64,000 nt of DNA from Monosiga brevicollis MX1 (taxonomy: Eukaryota; Opisthokonta; Choanoflagellata; Craspedida; Salpingoecidae), in the NCBI RefSeq assembly GCF_000002865.3, contig NW_001865039.1:616527-680526 (forward strand). Reading direction: 5' to 3'. Position numbers and translations under genes: made by a program. The notes below the pieces were generated by a model that did no database searches, was not told the origin of the DNA, and was given only the letters and a program-made list of their open reading frames with translations. This document shows, piece after piece, positions 42,053 through 52,700 of the stretch. The stretch's first letter is position 1. Every line of letters starts with the position of its first letter.

Positions 42053-45000
42053 TTAGACAGGAGCAGCGCGACGGTTACGGAGGATGTCTCGCGCGACATC
42101 TATCGCTGAATCTCCAATTGGCCAGTCCGCCTGGCAAATGTATCCGCGTAGCTGGGCAGTCGAACTCTGCACCCCTTGCACCACAAACGATCGGGGGGCT
42201 TGCCGTTGACCCAGCCCACTCGAGGCGGGCAACAGTGCATCTCCCGATTTGAACCCCCGCGCTCGCTGTGCTGGATTGGTTCGTGTAGTGGGCCTGCTTG
42301 AACGCCCTTCGGTCTGTTTGGCTTCAGCCACAACGTCCGGGTCTTGGCTGGGCGCAGGCGCTCCTTCAGTCCGCACAGCAAAGGCCATAAGACACTCCCT
42401 GTACTGAATGGTCCGGCCAGTACCTCGAAAGGGCACATGACACTTGATCCTGCTTGGTGATACGGGCGGGCTATGTAGTCTCGATGCCTCGGTCGGCTGC
42501 ACATCGGCCATATCCTGGCAGGCAGATTGGAAGCGCCGTAGTACCTATGTAGCCAGGCACCGTGTGAAGAAAGATTGAGCCTGTTGCGAAGCGTTTCCTT
42601 TTTTCTCCGGGCAAGGAGGTGTTTGGAGTGTGTGTGATCAGGACGTGTACCTCAAGCTGAAGCGGCGAACGGGCTGCGTGGAATTGTTGCGTCTCTGAAG
42701 TGACCAATAGGTCATGCTTCGTGTCATGTAGTGCGTAGTGCAAAAGCTTGGGCCCCTGTGCTGCGGCCAACACACCGGGCGCGTTCAATATCTACATCGC
42801 CATCAGATTGAAGGATCAGCGCTGGCAAATGATTCTGTTCAAGTCACGCGCCAGGAATGAGACTCTTTTTTTTGACGAGCACGGAGGTTTACGTACATGG
42901 GTTTCAAGATGACGAGTGCTGCGCTTTACCAAGCGTTTGACCAGGCTTTTACGCTCGCGCTGCGAGGCATGCATGACCAAGCTCAATGTTAAAGGGCTGT
43001 GTGATACGTATGGCAGGGAAGAGATGCAACTTCGACTCACCTCGCCGACGGGCGTGGCAAATGCACTTGTTGTGCGCGAAGAAAGCAATGAATCACCATC
43101 GGAAGGTGATAACACGGTCTGCGACGCAAGCCTGAACAGGCCTGCTGGCTCCGGTGAATTCAGCATCGTGCTTGAGTGGGTGGCTTCAGGGGCATTTGCA
43201 TCAACAACGGCCTGTAGCTCGGGCTTTTTGGGCTTCATCAAGCGTAGGCGAATCAACACCCGCAGGGTAAGATGGGTCTTGGCCAAGATTGCTTCCAGCA
43301 TGAGCCAGGCTGCACTTACTCGAAACAAGTGCTCGTCCACCGCTTCAAGAAATTTGCCGCGCTTCAGGTCATCCAAGGCCCTCTCCATTGCTGGCGCACG
43401 CGACAAATCTATCTCGTTCCCAACAAAGCGATAAGGCGGACAAGGGTGAGCCTGTCTTTGCAATTCAAGTGGACTCGAGCGCAGGCTCGCGTTAATCATG
43501 GCGAGGAGATGCATGCGTAAAAGGCAACCAACGCAAGACTACTCGAGCAACACATGGATCAAGACAACCACTCGGAAGCCCACCTAGTGCGGGCGAGTCG
43601 GCCAGTGTATGCTGCACCAGCACAATAGCAAAGGTACCGTCCAAGTGGACGAGCCAGGACTCCCCGGGTTGGAGACCCGGTAGCGCGATTGTCAGTCGTG
43701 GCAGGGCGAGGCGCGAGCGGGACGTGGTACTGAGAATATGCAGGTGGGCCAAGACCGTGCCAAGCCTTTGTTCACAGGTCCGGCTCAATGTGCTGCAAAG
43801 TCAAGTTCCACGTGTTTTCATGAGCACCTTGGTGCGGTCACCACAGCTCTCAACACATGGGGCTGGGCTGACCTCTGAAGCAGGAGAGAACGATGAATGC
43901 ACGCGACCCCGGTGATGGATGACACAACGCCATCAAAGTTGTGATAGCACTGAGACAATGCTCGCGTAAGTTGTGCCTTCAGTGCTGAAGGCAAGCTTGC
44001 AGCTTGGCCCCAAGGCAAACTACTCACGGCCACGGGTAGGATTGAGTCAAGTTTTAGCATCGCATCAAACAATCCGAGCCAACACGGTTGTTTCTTACCG
44101 TGAGCATAGCATGCCATCGCCGCCGAACGTTTGGTGCCCAACAGTGTCTGGGTCTAATCGTGCCAACGCGTCATCGGCCAATTGTAGAAAGAGCAAGTAA
44201 AGGTGCTGTGTCAAAAGTGCTTGGCCTTGTTCATTCAAGAGCAAAGTCTAGGGGGTGATAGCACGTCGACAGACGCCCAGCGCCAGTTATCAGCAAAGCA
44301 CTCTTCAAAATCAACACAAGCCTGCTGCTTCTGGCCAAGCTCAATCCGGGGCAGTTGAGCATCGACTAGTGACATACCTCAATAGATCCATGCAGTTGGG
44401 CGATGACTGAGCAAAAGTCTCGCTGTCGCGCAACAAGGTGTGCCAGGCTGATGACGGACGCTTCGACGACGAACACAAGAAAATAATCCTTGCTTAGAGG
44501 CAGGAAGCTCGCGCGCAACAGTACCCCATCGATCTGAAGCTGAGTGCTGAGAACCTACATCAGAGTATCGTGCAGGTGAGGCGTTAGTGTTTTTGAGGCT
44601 CGAACCCTTTGCTCGATGAAAACGAAAGGGTCGTCGCAACAAACCTCATCATGCGTCACGCTTTTGCTCAAATGATCAATCAGAGTCGTAAAGAGACCTT
44701 GGAGTTGCTCGACCCGCTCAGTAATGCGCTGACTCCACGCGGGCTGTGGCTCCTATTACCATTCGAGGGTGAGTGGCCTTGTGCTAGTGGACGCACTGAA
44801 ATTGGCCTCGAAAGCTCGCGGCCAGTAATGAAAAAGAAAAAAAAAAAGTTGATGGAGATGCAAACTGCCCGTCTTGTGCAACTCACGCCGAGAGTGGGCT
44901 GGCTGTAATGAAAGGTCAGATCGACTTCATGCTTTCGGGCTTCCGAAGGCAGCCGCACTAATAAAGCATCGTGAAAAAACTCTGGCAAAACCTCGGCAAC

Positions 45001-47672
45001 GGGTGATTGTCCTAGACGCATGAGCTGCGCCAGTCGAAGGAGTGCCGAAGCTGAAACATGCAAAGGACAAAACAGCTCCAAGTCAGACAGTGGATAATTT
45101 GAATCATGCCGGCGAAGCATGGCGAGTTGCTTTGGAGGTATCCCACTGACCAGGCGGGCTCGTTGCTAGCACGGCGGAAACTAGTTCTTCCTCCTTAACT
45201 TGTGCCCTAGAAGGCGGATAAGTTCATGCCGTGGGTGAGCGACGTGGTCAAAGAGAGCTTGCAATCATAGGAACGCAGGTTCCGTTCCACCGCACTGTTG
45301 TTGCGTGCTTTGAGATCAAATTCATTACCGGTGTAGAAACGTATCGCCAGGTAGCACGTGGGGCGATGCAAGTTCTGCCGCCAGGTCTTCATCCACGAAA
45401 GAAAGACATTCAGGGGTGCTGCAAGGGTACCGTGCCAGCCGTGATCCGGGCTCGCACGGCTAAAGGAAAAAAAAAAAAAAAAATGAGCTCAATATTTTGA
45501 AGTGAGCCTTGCGCATTTGGAGCGCCCAGTCGCTCACCAAGTCAAGACGCCATGTGCAAATGAGGGGGCGTGGTTGGGCATCAGCCAGAATAGTATTGTC
45601 CCCGCGCCAATGTGTCATGAACACGGCTGATGGAGACATTTTGGGATCAGTCGGTAGCATCGTGGTCGGCTGGGCAATCTGCGTGTCGCCATGCTGGCGT
45701 ACGGCAGCTATGGCAGCAAAAAGCAGCTCATTTCCATCACGTCGATGCAGGTGTTTCCCAAGCTAAGTAGCACGGCACAGTGTGAGCTGTCAATGAAAGG
45801 CACAGACGGAGCTGAGATCTGGTCTCGGCCGAGTAGCAAGCGCTCACCTCGATGCTATGCCGCTGCTTGGAGTAGTCTTGAGAATCTGTTGAGCTTGGGT
45901 CCAGCGAGGTTGTGGGGCCATGGCGCAGCTCTGGCTCAATAATGGTGGGAAGGGGTGGAATCTCGCTTGCCTTTGAAAAGGCTGGAGTACATAACACAAG
46001 GTGAGATGGCAGTCCGCTTCGATAAGTCAAAGAAGTCAACAATCGCTCAACAAAGCAAAGCCCAGGGTCAAGCCAAGAACATAGATCCTCAGGCCACGGG
46101 CCCGATGTCTCCTCCCGTGCGCAGCGTACCCGTTTGTAAAGGAGTTGCATCATCAAGCTCTACGCTTGGCTCGGGTTCGGCGGATGCGACCTCGCCTGCA
46201 AAAGTTGGCACCTCCGTTGGGTCTGACTCGGCCGTGTTCTCCCCAAGAAGATCAAAGTCCTCCCACGCATCATCACTAAAGCTGACGGTGCGTGTGCGTG
46301 TCCGGTCGCCCCGATGTATCCCTGGTGCATCGTCTTGAGCTGTGTCGATCGAATCGGCCTGATGCTGGCCGAGAGTATCAGAAGTCGGGGTAGCAGCTGA
46401 ACCATGTTGCTCTGGCTCGGGTTGAGTAGGCGCGAGCGGCGGTCGTCCAAAATCCAGGACAGACTGCTTCGTTACTTGAGAAGATCTATCTTCTCCCTCG
46501 CGCACTTCACTGCCGGAAAAGACATCCAAGCTATCTGTTTCACCGCCTTCATCATCTGACAAATCAGCCAGGAGGGCAACCGCAGCAAGGAGGCCCTGAC
46601 TGGACAGGGTCTTGCTGGTACTGGCAGCAGGCGAGAGGAGATCGGTTGATGCGGCGCGGCGCGGGTGGGTACGACTGCTGGCAGTGCCCGGCAGCGAGGA
46701 GGTAGAGTGGCGCTTGCGGGGGGCTTGATCGACGGTGCTGTCACTGGCTACGGATGGACTGCGCGCAGTGCCGTCATAGCTCCAATCTGATCCCAATGGG
46801 AGGCGCGGTCGAGCAGAAAAGATGTCACTGCCGCTGTCGCCACGACTCAAGGTTAGTGAGGCTCTAGCTGAGGACACGCGTGAGTTTGAGTGTGGTGACG
46901 TCGAGGTGACTGTTGATGCGCCATCGACGCCAAAGGTGGTGATGCGCTGCGCGTTTCGGCCGCGCGGCGAGTTGGAACGAGGGCTGAGGGGACGGATGTT
47001 CCCACTGGTGCGAAGAGACGGTCGACCAGGCGAGCGAGTTGAACGGGTTGAACGAGTCGGCGATGGAGTTGTAACTACACGGCAAAGCGTGTGAAAGAAC
47101 CACGGGTTGAACATGAGTAGAGGCGACAAAGGAGGGGGTTGTGCACGTGAAGCGAGCAAGCGCGAGAGATACATACAAGTCAGCGAGCTAAGATTGCCCA
47201 TGCTGTTGGATGCGCGTAGTTGTTCGCTTATGGGAGGACGGTGAAGCGAGCGGCCTCGCTCGAATTCTGGAGGTAGGTGGGCAACCATTGGGGGCATCTG
47301 ATCAAAGAAGCTGGGCTGTCGCTCAACGGCTGGCGAGTCGTGGGCGAAGAGGTGCGTGGGCATGGGCAACTTCTGCACCCCACTTGCGCGAGCCTGATTT
47401 GGGCTTGCCGTAGCAGAGCGCGTGCGGGTGAGCCCACCGATATCGGGGCCCATCATGTAGGAAGAGCGCTGGCTACTGACGCGGGGGCTGCCCGTCGGTT
47501 CGATCGCGATGTAGGAAGATCGTTGGCTGCTGCTACGCGGGCTAGGTGTGCTGCCCCCTGCCGTATTGGCACTCGCACCGATGCGTACGCCGCCACTGGA
47601 AGCATTCTTAAACGCAGCATCCGACTCGTGGACGAGGGCCTCCAAGGCCAGCATGTCCAGGCGACGCGACAT
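42053..47672 (-). CDS. Large multi-exon protein of unknown family, Ser-rich N-terminus
   Basis: I do not recognise the family. Supported minus-strand exons: 47177-47672, 46130-47074, 45981 to about 45848, 45538-45762 (frame B, see below), 45329-45459, 45151-45206, 44887-45050, 44645-44752, 44378-44554, 44099-44247, 43873-44019, 43584-43792, 43320-43408, 43041-43232, 42897-42959, 42651-42791 and 42053-42544. From 45459 down all phases fit. The N-terminal 480 residues are Ser/Pro/Arg-rich and disordered, starting MSRRLDMLALEALVHESDAAF. The C-terminal part is folded in appearance, with helical and beta stretches such as LLRLAQLMRLGQSPVAEVLP, DGVLLRASFLPLSKDYFLVF, LLTQHLYLLFLQLADDALA and GESWLVHLDGTFAIVLVQHT. 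No catalytic motif, signal peptide or membrane span is seen. At 45848-45762 two reading frames are open and the phases do not join. The model is therefore incomplete there, and two adjacent genes cannot be fully excluded. Confidence 0.65.
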
Positions 47673-47834
47673 GATGCGCCGTTATTGTCACCACCACGAA
47701 AGCCACGGGCAAATTCCCCCCCAGGGACTGCGCACACGCGACTTGAGTCGGGTGCGCTGTCTGGGTGGGTTCTCAAGCCGGTTTACACGTGATCCTAGCT
47801 GGCACCGATTCCCACATCGCTAAAGTATCAGCTA

Positions 47835-48158
47835 TCATGAGCAGAGACCGAGGGGCAAGAGTAGGACGGGACTGGCCAGTCGCTCAGTTCTCAGCTGCGT
47901 TTCGATCAGATCGCCTGCCTTGAACAAGCCTCCTAGCTGCACCAGGAGGGGATGGCGGAGCCTGACGAGCCCGTGGACTTGACCATCCAGTAAAACTAAA
48001 GAGATCAGAGGAACAAACCCACCAGGAGCACCAGTTCCCCTTGACCCGCATTCACCACACGATAGAGGCCAGCGGCGCGATACCTGATCTCCGAGACCAC
48101 CGTCAATTGTCGCCACAAAACAAGGCAAAGTCAGCCACAACGACTACCAAGTGTAACA
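47835..48158 (-). CDS. Possible small gene of unknown function
   Basis: A minus-strand frame ends at a stop at 47835-47837 and reads VLLDGQVHGLVRLRHPLLVQ, GLFKAGDLIETQLRTE, which looks protein-like. An ATG at 48158 with a 12-base first exon, a middle exon near 48030-48088 and an acceptor before 48000 would join in frame. The middle exon, however, looks more natural in another frame (AAGLYRVVNAGQGELVLL). The exon structure is therefore unsure. Size and the beta-rich pattern would suit a small OB-fold protein, but this is only a guess. It lies just upstream of the large unknown gene on the same strand and could be part of its 5' region. Confidence 0.3.
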
Positions 48159-48178
48159 TGGCGTTGCTTTTTATCTGA

Positions 48179-48182
<4 letters not shown>

Positions 48183-48217
<35 letters not shown>

Positions 48218-48231
48218 TGTGTTGTGTTTCA
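48183..48231. repeat. (TG)n microsatellite
   Basis: TG run with two irregularities, filling most of the gap between the small minus-strand reading frame and the sulfotransferase start at 48250. Confidence 0.9.
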
Positions 48232-48249
48232 TTTCTGTCGGCTGCAAGG

Positions 48250-49482
48250 ATGGCAGCAGGGATCCTCGCCGTGGTTTTCGCGCTGATTCTGGTCGCTGCA
48301 CCGGCCCCTGAGCAGGCAGGCAAGGTGGACAGGTGTGATGATGAGGTCAAGGCTGCTCAAGTTGTGGTCACGCGCCGTCTAGATCAACTCAAGCGACATC
48401 GGTTAGTAGCGTCTCCTTCACTTGGCTCCACAGCGCTTGCTTGCATGTAAGCTTGCCAGGTCGAAACTCGCCTCTGCCTCAACATCCTTCTGCTCTGGTT
48501 ATTCGCGCTCTTGACCCTGACAGGGTTGCAACACCTTCGCCCTCTGGAGCACTTTCGACTCTGTACTTCTTGCATGTCCCAAAAACCGCGGGCACATCCA
48601 TGCTACATGCCTTCCTCGACGCGGTTGCCACAAGTCAGGACAATGCGGCCGACCGCTCCATCTTGCGCTGCCATCGGCATTTGGATCTATCCAACTGCTT
48701 TATAGTCTACAATGCGACCTCAGCCACGCAGTGCACCGGTGGAAGGCCAGCGGCTTGCGGCTATGTGCTCACCCATGCTGGATTGGATGTCACCTTTGCC
48801 ATGCGGCGAGATGTGCTAGCCGTGACCATTCTGCGAGATCCTGCCTCACGCCTGCTGTCCTACTACAACTACCTCCGTCGACCAGCCAACCCGAGTGCTT
48901 TTGCACGCTGGTATAGGGCATCTCCACAGCGGGCGCTCGACAACATCATGACTGGCTACTTGGCTGGCGAGGCCATGGGTCCGGCGGGTGCACTTGTCGC
49001 GCCCGTCTGGCATCCCATTACAAACGCATCGCTCGGTTCTGCCAAACGCCACTTGATCTCGGCAATTGACCTCTGGGGGTTTCAAGAGGATTTGAATCCT
49101 TTTCTGCGCTGGCTCGCCTACCTGTGGCCACATCACAACGCCTCCAAGCACATTCATGCCATGACAACGAGCAAGCGCTATCAGCCGCATGAGCACGGCA
49201 CCCGTGGCATTGAGAGCTCAGCAATGCCAGCCCATTCTACTCCGACCAACCTGCAGATCAAGCACCTGGACGAGGTCCTTCTTTCAGAGGTCTGTGATCA
49301 CATGCTTTTTGGGTTGATCGGTCAGGGTGGAGAGCAACCAGGCTGACACCGCATTTTCTCTTGGGGCCCAACCCTGCCGGTAGATTCGCCGCCGCAATGC
49401 TATCGATCACGAGTTGCTGACCTTTGCCCGTCGCGTGTATGAGGGCACACCTGCCATCAAAGACCCGACGCTGGATGTTTAA
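48250..49482 (+). CDS. Golgi-type carbohydrate sulfotransferase (Sulfotransfer_2 / HS2ST-like)
   Basis: Three exons, 48250-48401, 48524-49289 and 49384-49482, give 338 residues. An N-terminal hydrophobic segment (GILAVVFALILVAAPAP) is a signal anchor or signal peptide. The 5'-phosphosulfate loop is FLHVPKTAGTSMLHAF and the 3'-phosphate-binding element is TILRDPASRLLSYYNYLRR. This order and spacing are those of PAPS-dependent 2-O, uronyl and related carbohydrate sulfotransferases acting in the Golgi lumen. Two or three N-glycosylation sequons (NAT, NAS) fit a lumenal enzyme. The substrate cannot be read from sequence. Reading through the second donor would replace the conserved C-terminus (HELLTFARRVYEG) with about 18 unrelated residues. 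Confidence 0.85.
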
Positions 49483-49783
49483 ATCGTTAAAACGCAACGT
49501 TCGTCCATCTTCTCCCTGAGATCTGCGGCAGCAGTGTACTGCATTAGCTTCAGGGTCCGCGCTTGGTGACGCACCCTTTGATTTACAGAAATGTTGCATT
49601 AGAACCCGCTGCGCGGGTAAGATAAATCCAATAATTAATTATTATGATGAATGATGATCAGTAATGATCAGGATGTTGTGAAACACAACGGCAATCTCTG
49701 GAAAGCCTCGACTTTGATCGTTTACAACCAATGCCTGTTTGTGGCATGACACCAGCTTGGTGTCCCTCCGCGTCATGTTCGCC
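49483..49783. other. Convergent intergenic region
   Basis: AT-rich (around 49620-49680), between the sulfotransferase and receptor kinase 3' ends. No gene. Confidence 0.5.
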
Positions 49784-52700
49784 TCAAAGCCGACTCTCGC
49801 TTTGATTCGTGTCCTCTAATGTCGGGCTTGGGCTCAATATTAAGCGTGGGGTTGCCTGAGAAGCCGGTAAAGCAGTGGGCGTGGCAGCCGCCTGCGACAC
49901 GCCCACCGCAACCCACTTGTCCTGAAGTTGGGCAAAGGTGGGGCGATGCATTGGATTCAGGTCGATGCACCATCTCATCACGCTTGCCAATGCCGGGGGG
50001 CAGTGAGCGGGCGGTTCAAAGGCGGGAGCTCGAGCTTGCATTTCCACATGGTCACCGGAAGATCCTAGGCTAGACCTTCTCTGACGAATCAACCCCGAAC
50101 TTTTGCGGGAAAGCTCCACAAGTAGTCCCATAAAAGCTGCATCGTCAAGATGGGCTAGCGGCAAATCATCTTCAAAAAGTTCGTGCATCAAAACTCCATA
50201 CGCATACACATCAGTAGCTTCGTTGGCCATCTTGTCCTTGAGCATTTCCGGCGCCAGCCACCGCAAGGGCAAGGGCCGCGAAGTCTGAATGCCTATTTGA
50301 AGACCACGGGTCGTGAGTTGTAACTGCCGCAAGTCACCTCGGATGGTTTGTCGAGAACGCACGGTAGTATTCGGAGGCCCCTTCATGAGATACAGCTGTG
50401 GCTCGGCTCAGGCCATAGTCTGACACCTGGATATCGACCCAAGAAAATGAGCATCGTGAGATTGGAAAAAAAAAAAAAAAATTAATAAATAAGAACAAAA
50501 GCAATGCCGCCTTGTGCATTCAAACATTGCAATTTGTCGCGATCTGACCTTGACGGAGCTAAGGTCGCCTGAAACAAGCACTGCGTCGGAGACGAACGGC
50601 GAAACAATGACATTAGGTCATAGACAATGTGCACATGGGAACATCTTCCTTCTTCCCGCCAACCACCTTTCCTTTTGTCAACCAACAAACAATGTGATGC
50701 ACATACAAACCATTGCGAGCTGCAAGGTCACGATGCACCACGCCGCAGCGCACGAGCTCAGCCATGCCGTTTGCGATGGAATGGAGAACATGGATGGACA
50801 AGTCTGTGTCAAGCGGACGTGCATGGTGGTCGTCCAGCCAATCAGCGAGGGAGCCACCATCCAGATACTCTATCACCAGGCCGGGATGGGCGTCGTCATC
50901 CACCACGTGCAGCAATTGTACCAAATTGGCATGCTTTAATTTTCGCATCGTGGTCATTTCCTGCACAAACTCGTCCTTCACTTCGGAATCGAGCAAGCGC
51001 TTGACGGCCACCAGACGCTGCTTCCGTTGATCCTCGCTGCTGATACCCTCCAACTCCATTAACATAACCTCGCCAAAGGCACCGGCTCCCAGATTGCGCA
51101 CAAACTTCAGACGTGAATAATTGATGTAAAAATTGCGCTGTGGGTTGCAGAGCTCTTCCACATCGACGACCAGGCGGCGAAAATCGGCCACGAGCTGCTG
51201 CGACCCCATGACAACGTCGCAGCGACGTACCACGTCTTGGACCAAACGATCGCTGGCAAAGGCATGTCCAAAAGCTACGCCGGCCTCTCGGATCACGCCT
51301 TGCAATTGAGCCAGAGCTTCACGAAAAGCTTGTGCCAACTCCGGAACGTGCTTGATGTGCATGCCTGAAACTTTGAGCAGTCCGGCACCAACCCGACAAC
51401 AGCTGAGGCTCAGACCACTCACTGCTAGACCACGGTGTGCCATGTAATCGAGCCAGGAAAGGAGCTGGGCGCATAACCATTGCCGGAGTCGAAAAACAGC
51501 CGGCGTTGGGGCCAATTGTGTCAAGATAGGAAAGTCTTGCACAACCAAAGCTTCTTCCCACCCCTCGTCCCCATAAAGGCGCGTGTGAGAGATGACAAAC
51601 TGCTGGTGGGGATGTCGCAGCTGGTTGGCAAGACGACACGAATTTGTCCAAGTGGCCGAGTCCTGGTCACGTCGAACCAAGGCCACTAAAGAGGTGTGGC
51701 TCAGCTGCGCAGCATTTGTCACAACTTGCACGGCATCAAATCCACTCGCCAGCGCCCGTCGCCGTCGCACCTGAACGGGCAAATTGGGAAAGCTCAGCTT
51801 CTCCTCATGCTCGAATGCCCACTCACATTGCAAAAGTTGCTGGTAGATGCTACGAAATGCGGGGCGCTCTTTTGGATCTGCCGCGATGCATTCAGTATAG
51901 AGCGCGGTAGCAGCCGGCAAGTTGTGCGTTTGAGGCAAGGGTGGCAGCTGTGCTTGCCGTTGTCGCATGAGCACTTGCTGGCCATCCAATCCGGCAAAAA
52001 TGGGGGTGCCATTGGCCATCACCTCGTACATCAAAGCCCCATAGCTAAAAACGTCGCCGGGGTTGGTGGGATGTGGGCACAACAGAAGCTCAGGGGCAAA
52101 GTACCGCGTACTGCCCCACGTCGCTGGGTCCCACACAGGTACGATTGTATGGCTTTCCGGCTTGATAGCTAGGTCCTCTTGATCTGGCACAGTGGGTGTT
52201 GCAAAGCCGAAGAGCTTGACCAGCGGGGCATTGTTCATCACGAGGACACTTTCGGTACAGACACGACCATGAATCAGCTTCAAATCCTCCAGAAAAGACA
52301 ACCCGGCCGCCAGCTATCGGCACGATAAGCAGAAATAATGTGAGAAAGCGATCGATGAGATGTGAACTGGCTGAATGCCGAGTGTCATGGAAACCCTCAC
52401 CGCGACCATGCCACACACACATACACATACGCGCGCGCACGCGTTCGCACCTGCAATAGAATGCTCTGCTTTTGGGCAAGCGCCAGAGGAGCCACAGAGG
52501 CCAAGTGTGCTTGCAAAGTAACTGCTGTGGCCGACCCTTCGAAAAGCAGGAGCCCAGTCTGATCGGTGTTGGTTGTAAAGGCCTGTAGCGATAAGATGTA
52601 GGAACTGCGCTGTGTCATAGCGTGAAGCGCGGCTTGAGCCCACGCACGCTGACGGGCAGCCGGGTGAAGGTCTCTGCTGCAACGCACACACAGCGCTGGT

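Noticed and set aside
42235-42270. GGTTCAAAT-like tRNA T-loop on the minus strand
   Set aside because: Stem bases do not pair, and no cloverleaf can be drawn; it lies in a protein-coding exon.
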